Part shown: positions 9,861 through 18,108 of the stretch, piece after piece
Layout of the letters: every line of letters begins with the position of its first letter
How positions within the stretch are numbered: position 1 is the stretch's first letter
Assembly: GCF_034093315.1 (NCBI RefSeq)
Contig: NZ_CP139300.1
Coordinates: 434,001 to 498,000 of the forward strand
Direction of reading: 5' to 3'
Length of the DNA: 64,000 nucleotides
Origin: Prochlorococcus sp. MIT 1314
GTDB lineage: Bacteria > Cyanobacteriota > Cyanobacteriia > PCC-6307 > Cyanobiaceae
The notes under the pieces: generated by a model
The model's database searches: none
What the model was told of the DNA's origin: nothing
Seen by the model: the letters and a program-made list of their open reading frames with translations, nothing else
Position numbers and translations under genes: made by a program

Positions 9861-10610
9861 CTAATTTCTTTTTGAATTGTTCAAAAACCAGTTAATTTGA
9901 TGGACAATTCCTCTTAAAACATTTATTTCGTGCATTGATGTATTTGCCCTTAAAATATAATTCTTGAACTTACTTATTTTTGCCCTAGAGGTATGCTTTA
10001 AAAGATATCCAACCCCTAGAAGCATTTCCTCTATCTCCACAAATGAATCATGTATTTGTTTTGATGATGCAAGATTAAAAACTTCCAATTTTTTATTGGA
10101 ATTTGTTTTAGAAGATTTATTTAATTCATATAAAACTATCGAAACTGCGTGAGACAGATTTAAAGAAGGGTTATTCTTAGAAGTAGGAATATTAAAAGTC
10201 TTATTTGCCAGAAGTAATTCATTATTAGTTAAACCTCTATCTTCTCTGCCAAATATAATCGCTAAATTATTTATCTTTTTAAGAGAAAAAATCCAATTAA
10301 AGATATTTTCAGAAGATTCAAAAAATGAATCTTTTCTTACATCAATCCTTCCACAAGATGCTAAAACTAAATCACAATCAAAAATTGCATTTTTAAGATT
10401 GTCAAAAACTTTGCAATGATCAATATATTTTTGACCTTTAAGGGCCATTTTTTTTGCTTCTAAAGATAATATATCGCATTTTGGAGAAACAATTCTTAAT
10501 TCATCGACTTCAAAATTAGAGCATAATCTTGCAACACTACCAACATTTAAAGGGCCTTTTGGTTCAACTAATATGACCTTTAAATTAGAAAAATTTTTAT
10601 CCAAAATCAT
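9861..10610 (-). CDS. TrmJ/SpoU-family RNA 2'-O-methyltransferase
   Basis: This is a SPOUT-class SAM-dependent methyltransferase of 249 residues. The motif-1 region EPKGPLNVGSVARLCSNF (residues about 16-33), the motif-2 IIFGREDRGLTN (about 118-129) and the knot motif NPSLNLSHAVSIVLYEL (about 142-158) match the TrmJ/LasT group, which methylates tRNA position 32. The C-terminal helical extension is also typical. The actual substrate is inferred, not shown. The start ATG overlaps the cytM stop in ATGA, so the two are probably translationally coupled. Confidence 0.9.
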   Translation of the reverse strand: MILDKNFSNLKVILVEPKGPLNVGSVARLCSNFEVDELRIVSPKCDILSLEAKKMALKGQKYIDHCKVFDNLKNAIFDCDLVLASCGRIDVRKDSFFESSENIFNWIFSLKKINNLAIIFGREDRGLTNNELLLANKTFNIPTSKNNPSLNLSHAVSIVLYELNKSSKTNSNKKLEVFNLASSKQIHDSFVEIEEMLLGVGYLLKHTSRAKISKFKNYILRANTSMHEINVLRGIVHQINWFLNNSKRN

Positions 10611-10981
10611 TCAAGGCTATGTAGATATTTTAATAAATTAGACATATTTACAGGATCAATTTCAAAGCTTGGCATAGGAGGTGTAAGGCCACCAGTAACT
10701 TGTTTTATTATCTCTTTATCGTTCAAACGTTTAGTTATTGAGTGTAAGTCTGGACCCACTAATCCTCTTGCTGTAATTCCATGACATCCGACACAATTTA
10801 TCTTAAAAAGAGCATATCCTTCCTTAGCAGATCCATTAAACTCAATAGTTTCAATAATAAATTTATTATTTTTATTATGGTTTAAAAAAAACGTTAAAAA
10901 ACATATAAATGAAATCACAAAAACAATAAAAATTTTTTTCAATAATTCTCTTTCCGCTGCAGATGATGAAGATGTTGACAC
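10607..10981 (-). CDS. cytM: Membrane-anchored c-type cytochrome, cytochrome cM type
   Basis: This is a small class I cytochrome of 124 residues. An N-terminal hydrophobic segment (residues about 15-35) serves as signal or anchor. The haem-binding site is CVGCH (about residues 63-67), and the likely axial Met lies in GGLTPPMPSFE. Size and anchor fit the cyanobacterial cytochrome cM, a poorly understood carrier thought to affect photosynthetic and respiratory electron flow. The start is GTG at 10981. The gene is divergent from petG, whose ATG lies 55 bases away, and its end overlaps the methyltransferase start. Confidence 0.85.
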   Translation of the reverse strand: MSTSSSSAAERELLKKIFIVFVISFICFLTFFLNHNKNNKFIIETIEFNGSAKEGYALFKINCVGCHGITARGLVGPDLHSITKRLNDKEIIKQVTGGLTPPMPSFEIDPVNMSNLLKYLHSLE

Positions 10982-11035
10982 AAAAAATAGTCTCTATGTA
11001 ACAATTGTGTATAAGAAATATAAAAAAAGCAAAAA

Positions 11036-11155
11036 ATGATTGAGCCTCTTCTATGTGGAATTGTTTTAGGTTTGGTTCCAATAACTCTTCTGGGATTATT
11101 CGTTAGTGCATGGAACCAATACAGAAGAGGTTCAGGGATTTTGGACACTGATTAA
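11036..11155 (+). CDS. petG: Cytochrome b6f complex subunit V (PetG)
   Basis: This short gene encodes 39 residues: one transmembrane helix starting [20 protein letters not shown] and ending [10 protein letters not shown]. That is the recognisable PetG sequence, a single-span small subunit needed for stability of the cytochrome b6f complex in the thylakoid. It is the only plus-strand gene in a long minus-strand stretch. The last 24 bases overlap the 3' end of rsmD on the other strand. The 55 bases between its start and the cytM start must hold promoters for both. Confidence 0.95.
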   Translation: MIEPLLCGIVLGLVPITLLGLFVSAWNQYRRGSGILDTD

Positions 11156-11731
11156 GAATGTTAATCTTGACTGACCATATTCTCTTATATCTATAGTCTC
11201 CCATAAAATACTTTTTTTAATATATAGGTTGGGAGAATGTTCACAAATAACTATTGAATCTTTTTTTAAAAAATTACAATTAAATATTTGATTTAAAACT
11301 AATTCATGAAAATTCGCATCATATGGAGGGTCTAGATAAACAAAATCAAATTTTAATTTTTTTAAATCGATTTTTTTAGAAGATAAATTTCTCTGGTAAT
11401 TTGGTTTTGTCCATTGCAAAACATCTTTACAAATAACATCAATATCATTTTTTCTATTGTCCATATCCTGCAACGAAAGAAGATTCTTTAAGCAAATTTT
11501 TGAGTTGTTTTTGTTTTTTTCAATTGCAATTATTTTTCTTGCTCCATGATTATATGCTTCACAAGATATGGCCCCTGTTCCACTAAATAAATCTAACCAT
11601 GTACTATTCTCAACCATATTGTTCAATATATTAAAAATAGCCTCTCTAACTCTCAAAGTTGTAGGTCTTGTATAGATATCATTTGGACTTTGGAGTCTTT
11701 TACCACCTATTAATCTTAAGTTTGTCTTCAT
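11132..11731 (-). CDS. rsmD: 16S rRNA (guanine-966-N2)-methyltransferase RsmD
   Basis: This SAM-dependent methylase modifies G966 of 16S rRNA. The 199-residue protein has the family start [13 protein letters not shown], then [15 protein letters not shown] (about residues 22-36), SAM motif [14 protein letters not shown] (about 44-57), and catalytic YLDPPYD (about 132-138). These are the RsmD signatures. It follows hisH by 13 bases in the trxA-hisH-rsmD direction. Its last 24 bases overlap petG tail to tail. Confidence 0.94.
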   Translation of the reverse strand: MKTNLRLIGGKRLQSPNDIYTRPTTLRVREAIFNILNNMVENSTWLDLFSGTGAISCEAYNHGARKIIAIEKNKNNSKICLKNLLSLQDMDNRKNDIDVICKDVLQWTKPNYQRNLSSKKIDLKKLKFDFVYLDPPYDANFHELVLNQIFNCNFLKKDSIVICEHSPNLYIKKSILWETIDIREYGQSRLTFLISVQNP

Positions 11732-11744
11732 CCGTAATTATTAG

Positions 11745-12362
11745 TTATTGAATATTTCTGAGCCACCTTCTCAAAAGTTTTTCTCCAGTTTTACCAGATT
11801 TCTCCGGATGAAATTGACAGGCCAATAAATTATCATTCTCAATCATCGCTGTTAATTTTTCAGAACCATAATTAACTTGTGCTGCGATAATATTTAAGTC
11901 ATCTGGGATTGCATGATATGAATGTACAAAATAGACCCAATTATTTAATTCTTCTATATCTAAAACAGTATTTGTTTTTGTAGGTAATAGTTGGCACCAA
12001 CCCATATGGGGGATTCTTTGGTTAACTATATTAGGTATTTTTTGTATTTTCCCCTTTAAAATACCCAGTCCATGAACTTTTCCTTCATCACTAGATTCAA
12101 AAAGGAGTTGAAGTCCTAAACAAATCCCTAAAAAAGACTTCCCACTATTAATCCAATTTTTCAAATCAGTTATCAAATCCGTATTTATAAGATTAATCAT
12201 CGCAGGGTCAAAAGCTCCAACTCCTGGAAGAATTATTGCCTTACAAGCCTTTGATTCATTGAAGTTTTTAATTAATAGTATTTCTTCTCCAAGACTTTCT
12301 AGAGATTTTGTTACGGAATGAATGTTCCCCATCCCATAGTCTATAAGTCCAATTTTATGCAA
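11745..12362 (-). CDS. hisH: Imidazole glycerol phosphate synthase, glutaminase subunit HisH
   Basis: HisH releases ammonia from glutamine for HisF, which makes IGP (for histidine) and AICAR (for purines). The 205-residue class I amidotransferase has GLIDYGMGNIHSV at the start, LPGVGAFDPAM (about 45-55), nucleophile Cys81 in LGICLGLQLLF, and the His-Glu pair in CQFHPEKSG near the end. The start is TTG at 12362, placed exactly where family members begin (MHKIGLIDYG). hisF is elsewhere. It lies 11 bases after trxA. Confidence 0.96.
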   Translation of the reverse strand: MHKIGLIDYGMGNIHSVTKSLESLGEEILLIKNFNESKACKAIILPGVGAFDPAMINLINTDLITDLKNWINSGKSFLGICLGLQLLFESSDEGKVHGLGILKGKIQKIPNIVNQRIPHMGWCQLLPTKTNTVLDIEELNNWVYFVHSYHAIPDDLNIIAAQVNYGSEKLTAMIENDNLLACQFHPEKSGKTGEKLLRRWLRNIQ

Positions 12363-12373
12363 AGATCTTTATT

Positions 12374-12697
12374 TTATAAATGCTTAGTTAAAGTGCTAGA
12401 AAGAGTTGCTTTTGGTACGGCTCCAACCACAGTATCTACCTTCTGACCTCCTTTAAAGATCATTAATGTTGGAATACTTCTAATTCCATATTGACTCGCA
12501 ACATTTGGGTTCTCATCTGTATTTAATTTGAAAACTTTAATTTTTCCTTCAAAGTCTTTTGAGATTTCTTCTACAACTGGAGCGACCATCCTACAGGGAC
12601 CGCACCATGGCGCCCAAAAATCAACCAATACTGGTAGATCACTTTGCAGTACATCCTTGTCAAATGAAGAATCAGTTACGGCTTGAGCTGATGACAT
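12374..12697 (-). CDS. trxA: Thioredoxin
   Basis: This is a 107-residue classical m-type-like thioredoxin, the general disulfide reductase that also regulates photosynthetic enzymes. The active site is Cys32-Cys35 in [16 protein letters not shown]. The cis-Pro lies in [13 protein letters not shown] (about residues 73-85). The gene lies between the Yfr1 RNA and hisH on the minus strand. The terminator of Yfr1 about 90 bases upstream implies that trxA has its own promoter. Confidence 0.98.
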   Translation of the reverse strand: MSSAQAVTDSSFDKDVLQSDLPVLVDFWAPWCGPCRMVAPVVEEISKDFEGKIKVFKLNTDENPNVASQYGIRSIPTLMIFKGGQKVDTVVGAVPKATLSSTLTKHL

Positions 12698-12788
12698 AAT
12701 TTAAGTATTCCCTTTAGAAAATTTAGCAGTCAATAATTTTAAGTGATGATTTCATTACAGATAAAACAATATAAGTAACAAAATATCT

Positions 12789-12810
12789 AAAAAAGCCCGA
12801 TTAATCGGGC
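12789..12810 (-). terminator. Rho-independent terminator of Yfr1
   Basis: On the minus strand a perfect six-base GC-rich stem with a four-base loop (GCCCGA-TTAA-TCGGGC) is followed directly by six T. It is by far the most GC-rich hairpin in the intergenic DNA of this window. It ends Yfr1 and may also stop read-through from guaB3. Confidence 0.9.
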
Positions 12811-12843
12811 GATTTAGTGTGTGAGGAGTATGGGGTATCCCCC
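12789..12843 (-). ncRNA. yfr1: Small regulatory RNA Yfr1
   Basis: Read on the minus strand, this 55-base stretch has a short G-rich 5' stem-loop (GGGGGATACCCC). Next comes an unpaired segment with the exact Yfr1 signature ACTCCTCACAC (plus strand 12819-12829), and last a strong hairpin (GCCCGATTAATCGGGC, 12795-12810) followed by six T. This is the complete architecture of the cyanobacterial sRNA Yfr1 (about 54-65 nt). In picocyanobacteria Yfr1 lies near guaB and trxA, as here. In the well-studied strain MED4, Yfr1 is reported to base-pair through this motif with outer-membrane protein mRNAs. The 5' end at 12843 is inferred from the stem. Confidence 0.93.
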
Positions 12844-12848
12844 ATCAT

Positions 12849-12854
12849 TTAATA
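12849..12854 (-). promoter_or_regulatory. Candidate -10 box of Yfr1
   Basis: On the minus strand TATTAA lies 6 to 11 bases before the inferred first G of Yfr1, with an overlapping TATTAT three bases further upstream. No clear -35 box is visible, which is common in this lineage. Confidence 0.5.
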
Positions 12855-12927
12855 ATAACGCCTAATGCGAAATTTGTTCAATTTAATGCTTAATTTACAA
12901 AGGTTTTATAATTTTGATCTGAACAAA

Positions 12928-14091
12928 CTATTTACCCATACCAAGCTGCTGAGCTTTTTGATAAACCTTACCCTCTGTCAGAAGAGATGGTGCAATAACA
13001 ATTTCAACATCTTGCATTTCTTTGATGTTTTTAGCTCCAAGAGTACTCATTGATGTTCTAATAGCCCCTAGTAAATTATGTGTACCATCATCAAGCAAGG
13101 CAGGTCCTTTAATTATCCTTTCTAAGGATCCTGTAGAACCAACTTCAATTCTTGTACCCCTTGGCAATATAGGACTTGGAGTAGCCATTCCCCAGTGAAA
13201 TCCTTTGCCTGGAGCATTTGAAGATTTAGCTATTGGAGAGCCAATCATAACAGCATCCGCTCCACAAGCTAAACATTTACAAATATCTCCGCCTGTCACA
13301 ATTCCTCCATCGCCAATAATAGGAATATAACGACCACTTTCTTTAAAGTAATCATCTCTTGCTGAACTACAATCAGCAATTGCAGTTGCTTGAGGGATTC
13401 CAATTCCCAATACACCTCTTGAAGTACATGCTGCCCCAGGTCCAATACCAACCATTAATCCTGAAACTCCAGCATGCATAAGAAGTTTGGCAACTTCATA
13501 AGTTACACAATTACCTGCTACAACTGGGACTTTCATAGATTGACAGAGATCTTTAATATTTAAGGTTTCCTTCCCTTCCATACCAATATGCTCAGTGGAA
13601 ACTACTGTGCCTTGGAGGAAAAATAAGTCTATTTGGGAATTATTAAGTGTTTCTTTAAATTTTATGGCAGCTTGAGGGGTTCCACTAAATGCAGCTATAC
13701 CTCCTCTCTCTTTAACCTCATTTATTCTTTGTAAAATTAATTCTTCCTTAACTGGTTCACTGTATATCTTCTGCATTAATGGGACAAAGTTATTTTTTCC
13801 GACAGATGCTATTTGACTTAATATTTCATCAGGATTTTTATATCGTGTTTGTATTCCTTCCATATTAATAACACCTAAAGCACCTAATTTGGTAAGTTCT
13901 ACAGCCGTGTTAACATCGACAACGCTGTCCATAGCACTAGCTACAATTGGTACTTCTCTCTTTAAATCACCTATTAACCAAGAAGGATCAGTCAAATCGT
14001 AATCAAGAGTTCTTTTGCCAGGGACTAAGGCTATTTCATCAATGCCATAAGCCCTTCTAACTTTTTTGTTTAAACCAAGTTCAATATTCAC
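12928..14091 (-). CDS. guaB3: GuaB3-type IMP dehydrogenase family protein
   Basis: This (beta/alpha)8 enzyme of 387 residues is of the IMPDH/GMP reductase superfamily. It lacks the CBS-domain insert of classical GuaB, whose usual length is about 480-500. The catalytic loop reads GIGPGAACTSRGVLG with Cys222; the canonical IMPDH loop is GPGSICTTR. This variant and the short length place it in the GuaB3 group found in cyanobacteria and actinobacteria. GuaB3 is thought to make XMP for guanine nucleotides, which I infer from family knowledge. ASAMDSV (about residues 51-57) and GDGGI (about 280) are the expected phosphate and substrate motifs. The start is GTG at 14091. Confidence 0.9.
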   Translation of the reverse strand: MNIELGLNKKVRRAYGIDEIALVPGKRTLDYDLTDPSWLIGDLKREVPIVASAMDSVVDVNTAVELTKLGALGVINMEGIQTRYKNPDEILSQIASVGKNNFVPLMQKIYSEPVKEELILQRINEVKERGGIAAFSGTPQAAIKFKETLNNSQIDLFFLQGTVVSTEHIGMEGKETLNIKDLCQSMKVPVVAGNCVTYEVAKLLMHAGVSGLMVGIGPGAACTSRGVLGIGIPQATAIADCSSARDDYFKESGRYIPIIGDGGIVTGGDICKCLACGADAVMIGSPIAKSSNAPGKGFHWGMATPSPILPRGTRIEVGSTGSLERIIKGPALLDDGTHNLLGAIRTSMSTLGAKNIKEMQDVEIVIAPSLLTEGKVYQKAQQLGMGK

Positions 14092-14271
14092 GAAATTTTT
14101 AATTTATTCTGATTAAATTAACAACTAAAGGGGTAATAAGCCAAGGTTTTTTCAAAAACAAAAGTTTTTTTTTTAAATTTGTGTGTAAATGTGAGTATTT
14201 GGGAATTAAATAAACCTTTTTTTTTATTCATTATGACAATCAGCGATTATTATTAAAGAAAGGATTTTTGT

Positions 14272-16869
14272 ATGTCTGATATTCTAGATTCCGGGAACTC
14301 TGGGTTAAGCGAAGATAACGATCGAATTATTCAGACTGACTTAAGAAATGAGATGTCTCGCTCTTATCTTGAGTATGCGATGAGCGTTATAGTTGGTCGT
14401 GCTCTTCCAGATGCAAGGGACGGATTAAAGCCTGTTCATAGAAGAATTCTTTATGCAATGTATGAACTTGGGTTGACTAGCGGTAGACCTTACAGAAAAT
14501 GTGCAAGGGTTGTTGGAGAAGTACTTGGCAAGTACCACCCTCACGGTGACACCGCTGTCTATGATGCTTTGGTCAGGATGGCTCAGGATTTTTCTATGAG
14601 AATGCCATTGATAGATGGTCATGGGAACTTTGGTTCTGTAGATAACGACCCTCCTGCAGCAATGAGATATACAGAATCTCGTCTAAAATCTCTTACAGAT
14701 GAAAGTTTACTAGAGGATATTGAATCTGAAACTGTAGACTTCGCTGATAATTTTGACGGTTCTCAACAAGAGCCAACAGTTTTACCCGCTAGAATACCTC
14801 AACTACTTTTAAATGGATCATCTGGAATAGCAGTAGGAATGGCTACTAATATTCCACCACATAACTTAGGGGAATTAATTAATGGTCTCAAATCAATAAT
14901 TAAAAACCCTTCGATTGAAGATAGAGAACTTTTTGAATTAATAAAGGGGCCTGATTTTCCAACTGGTGGGCAAATCCTAGGAAGAGACGGTATACGAGAA
15001 ACTTTCAAGACAGGAAGAGGTTCAATAACTATGAGAGGTGTAGCAAATATTGAACAAATTAAATCTTCTGGAAGAGCTGATAAAGATGCGGTAATTATTA
15101 CAGAACTTCCTTTTCAAACAAATAAAGCTGCCTTGATAGAAAGAATTGCAGACTTAGTTAATGAAAAAAAATTAGAGGGTATTTCTGATATTAGAGATGA
15201 AAGTGATAGAGATGGAATGAGAATTGTTATCGAGCTAAAAAGAGATGCCTATCCACAAGTAGTTTTAAATAATTTGTTTAAGTTAACCCCTCTACAAAAT
15301 AACTTTAGTGCGAATATTTTAGCTTTAGTTAAAGGAGAACCAACAACTCTTTCACTAAGAAATATGTTAGATGTATTTCTAGACTTTAGGGTAGAGACAA
15401 TAAGAAGAAGAACAGGGTTCTTATTAAAAAAGGCAGAAGAAAGAGATCATATAGTAAAGGGACTTTTATTAGCCTTAGATGCCATGGATCAAATTATTAA
15501 TTTAATTAGATCAGCAAAAGATACAATTTCAGCTCGAGAACAGTTACAAACAAATCATAATTTATCTTCCACACAGGCAGAAGCAATTTTACAAATGCAG
15601 TTAAGAAGATTAACAGCTCTAGAGGCAGATAAAATCAAAGCTGAACATGATGAATTAACTCAAAAAATCAACCAATATAGGGAAATATTAAATAGCAAAG
15701 AGAGGATTCTTGAAATTATTCTTGAAGAACTTAATAAAATCGATGAAAAATTCTCTTCTCCACGAAAAACAGAAATACTAGATTTAGGAGGTGGATTAGA
15801 TGATATTGATCTCATAGCTAATGACAGATCAGTAGTTTTATTAACTGAAGCAGGTTATTTAAAAAGGATGCCTGTTAATGAATTTGAATCTACTAGTCGC
15901 GGTTCAAGAGGTAAAGCTGGCACAAAGACAAAAGAAGATGATGACGTGAAATTATTTATAAGCTGTAATGATCATGATACTCTTTTACTTTTCAGTGATA
16001 AAGGAGTAGCTTATGCACTCCCAGCATATAGAGTTCCAATGAGTAGCAGAACGGCAAAAGGTACTCCATCTGTTCAACTCCTCCCAATCCCAAGGGAAGA
16101 AAAAATAACTTCATTAGTTGCGGTAGATTCTTTTGATAACGATTGTTATTTGTTAATGCTAACCAAAGCTGGATTTATAAAAAGAACTGCACTTTCTGCT
16201 TTCTCAAAAGTTCGCTCAAATGGTTTAATAGCAATCCATCTTGAGGATGGAGACGCCCTAACATGGGTCAGATTATCGAGAGAAGGCGATAGTGTTTTGA
16301 TTGGATCAAGAACAGGAATGGCTATTCATTTCAGACTAGACATCAATGAATTAAGGCCACTTGGCAGGACCGCAAGGGGGGTAAAATCAATGAACATTAG
16401 AGAAGGAGATAATCTAGTTTCCATGGATGTTTTAACATCTGATTTAGTTGACCAATTGGCTAAAATTGAGGATCTTACTAAAGGAACTGATGATAAGCTT
16501 GAAGTCAACTCTTCAGATGGCCCCTGGGTATTAATAGCTAGTGCATTTGGACTAGGAAAGAGAGTACCCGTAACTCAGTTTAGATTACAAAAGAGAGCAG
16601 GGATGGGTTTAAGAGCGATAAAATTCAGACTTAAAGATGATGTACTAGTTTGTTTAAAGGTCCTAGGAGCAGGAGAAGAATTACTTTTTGTGACCGAAAA
16701 AGGTGTCATAGTAAGAACAAATGCAGATAAAATTTCTCAGCAATCTAGAGCAGCTACTGGAGTAAAATTACAAAGATTAGATGAAGGTGATCATTTATCA
16801 GAAGTGGTATTAGTTCCTCGTGAACAAATAGAAGAAACTGACCAACTAAGCTCAGGGAAAGAAATTTAA
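14272..16869 (+). CDS. gyrA: DNA gyrase subunit A
   Basis: GyrA is the strand-breaking and rejoining subunit of gyrase, which introduces negative supercoils. At 865 residues the length is typical. The catalytic Tyr133 lies in [12 protein letters not shown], and the helix-turn-helix region reads [17 protein letters not shown] (about 87-103). The C-terminal half is a beta-pinwheel, with a degenerate GyrA box at [11 protein letters not shown] (about 540-550) in place of QRRGGKG. The gene has a good ribosome site, AAAGGA, 8-9 bases before the ATG. It is divergent from guaB3 across 180 bases and is followed 23 bases later by the lycopene cyclase. Confidence 0.97.
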   Translation: MSDILDSGNSGLSEDNDRIIQTDLRNEMSRSYLEYAMSVIVGRALPDARDGLKPVHRRILYAMYELGLTSGRPYRKCARVVGEVLGKYHPHGDTAVYDALVRMAQDFSMRMPLIDGHGNFGSVDNDPPAAMRYTESRLKSLTDESLLEDIESETVDFADNFDGSQQEPTVLPARIPQLLLNGSSGIAVGMATNIPPHNLGELINGLKSIIKNPSIEDRELFELIKGPDFPTGGQILGRDGIRETFKTGRGSITMRGVANIEQIKSSGRADKDAVIITELPFQTNKAALIERIADLVNEKKLEGISDIRDESDRDGMRIVIELKRDAYPQVVLNNLFKLTPLQNNFSANILALVKGEPTTLSLRNMLDVFLDFRVETIRRRTGFLLKKAEERDHIVKGLLLALDAMDQIINLIRSAKDTISAREQLQTNHNLSSTQAEAILQMQLRRLTALEADKIKAEHDELTQKINQYREILNSKERILEIILEELNKIDEKFSSPRKTEILDLGGGLDDIDLIANDRSVVLLTEAGYLKRMPVNEFESTSRGSRGKAGTKTKEDDDVKLFISCNDHDTLLLFSDKGVAYALPAYRVPMSSRTAKGTPSVQLLPIPREEKITSLVAVDSFDNDCYLLMLTKAGFIKRTALSAFSKVRSNGLIAIHLEDGDALTWVRLSREGDSVLIGSRTGMAIHFRLDINELRPLGRTARGVKSMNIREGDNLVSMDVLTSDLVDQLAKIEDLTKGTDDKLEVNSSDGPWVLIASAFGLGKRVPVTQFRLQKRAGMGLRAIKFRLKDDVLVCLKVLGAGEELLFVTEKGVIVRTNADKISQQSRAATGVKLQRLDEGDHLSEVVLVPREQIEETDQLSSGKEI

Positions 16870-16892
16870 AGACAAATGATTACTTAAACAAT

Positions 16893-18104
16893 ATGGAAGT
16901 ACTTGATATTTTAATTTTAGGTTCCGGTCCTGCAGCATTATGTTTAGCTTCTGAATTAGCCAAGCAAGATCTATACATAAAGGGTATATCAAAAACTTCT
17001 CCATATGAAAAATGGAAGAATACATATGGTATATGGGCCTCTGAATTAGAGGAATTAGGATTAGAGTCTTTGTTGTCTCACAGATGGTGTAAAACAGTTA
17101 GTTTTTTTGGAAATGGAAAGAATAAAAAGGGCAATATTCCAACAAAACATAATTACGATTATGGTTTAATAAATCGAGAAGCTTTTCAAAATGAGCTTTT
17201 AAATAAATGCAAGGGAATCGATTGGTTGAAAGAAACCGCAAAAGATATTAGAGAGAAAAATAAACTATCTGAAGTAATTTGTTTCTCAGGTCTAAAAATA
17301 AAGGCAAGATTAGTTATTGATGCAAGTGGACATAAAAGTAATTTTGTAAAAAGACCCGTTCAAAGTGAAATCGCTCAACAAGCTGCCTATGGAATTGTGG
17401 GCAAATTCTCATCCCCACCTGTTAATAAGGAACAGTTTGTTTTAATGGATTTTCGTCCAAATCATTTAAACAAAGAAGAACAGTTATACTCTCCTTCCTT
17501 TCTTTATGCAATGGATCTAGGAAATGAAACTTTTTTTGTTGAGGAAACATCATTAGCTAGTTATCCAGCATTGTCGCAAGAAAATCTAAAAAAAAGACTT
17601 TTGAAGAGACTTAATAGTAAGGGTATTAAGGTAAATGAAATTTTTCATGAAGAAAATTGCCTTTTTCCAATGAATTTACCTCTCCCATTTAAAAAACAAT
17701 TTGTACTTGGGTTTGGAGGAGCAGCTAGTATGGTACATCCTGCCTCAGGATATATGGTGGGCTCATTATTAAGGCGGGCGCCACTACTTGCAGAAAAGTT
17801 AGCAATATTTCTAAAAGAGCCTGATCTAAGTTCTCTAGAACTAGCAACAAAAGGTTGGGACGTCCTATGGCCTTACGAATTAACACAAAGGCATAAGCTT
17901 TATCAATATGGTCTGCAAAGATTAATGAGTTTTGACGAAAGTAGGTTAAGAAGCTTTTTCTCAAATTTCTTTAGATTATCAACCAAAGAATGGGTGGGTT
18001 TTCTAACTAATACACTTCCTCTACCAAAACTAATTTATGTGATGAGTAAGATGTTTATAAATTCACCATTAAAAGTAAAACTTGGAATGCTTAATTTAAA
18101 TTAG
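16893..18104 (+). CDS. crtL: Lycopene cyclase (CrtL type, probably beta)
   Basis: This FAD/NAD(P)-dependent ring-forming enzyme of carotenoid synthesis has 403 residues. The dinucleotide-binding fold is at the N-terminus (ILILGSGPAALCLASELA, residues about 6-23). GIWASELEELGL (about 46-57), VIDASGHKSNF (about 145) and GFGGAASMVHPASGYMVG (about 272-289) are CrtL-family features. Prochlorococcus has both a beta and an epsilon cyclase. The gyrA neighbourhood suggests the beta form, but that is inference. The stop lies 4 bases from the convergent GH57 gene. Confidence 0.88.
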   Translation: MEVLDILILGSGPAALCLASELAKQDLYIKGISKTSPYEKWKNTYGIWASELEELGLESLLSHRWCKTVSFFGNGKNKKGNIPTKHNYDYGLINREAFQNELLNKCKGIDWLKETAKDIREKNKLSEVICFSGLKIKARLVIDASGHKSNFVKRPVQSEIAQQAAYGIVGKFSSPPVNKEQFVLMDFRPNHLNKEEQLYSPSFLYAMDLGNETFFVEETSLASYPALSQENLKKRLLKRLNSKGIKVNEIFHEENCLFPMNLPLPFKKQFVLGFGGAASMVHPASGYMVGSLLRRAPLLAEKLAIFLKEPDLSSLELATKGWDVLWPYELTQRHKLYQYGLQRLMSFDESRLRSFFSNFFRLSTKEWVGFLTNTLPLPKLIYVMSKMFINSPLKVKLGMLNLN

Positions 18105-18108
18105 TATT

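Noticed and set aside
10875-11148. Minus-strand ORFs of 68 and 69 codons across petG and the start of cytM
   Set aside because: They are antisense to petG or out of frame with cytM, both of which are clear genes.
12865-13053. A 62-codon plus-strand ORF overlapping the 3' end of guaB3 and the gap before it
   Set aside because: Most of it is antisense to guaB3, and the part in the gap adds no domain, so it is not supported as a gene.
14150-14172. Hairpin AAAAAC-AAAA-GTTTTT with T-run between guaB3 and gyrA
   Set aside because: Both flanking genes start here and point away, so no terminator is expected. The run of A and T can pair by composition alone.
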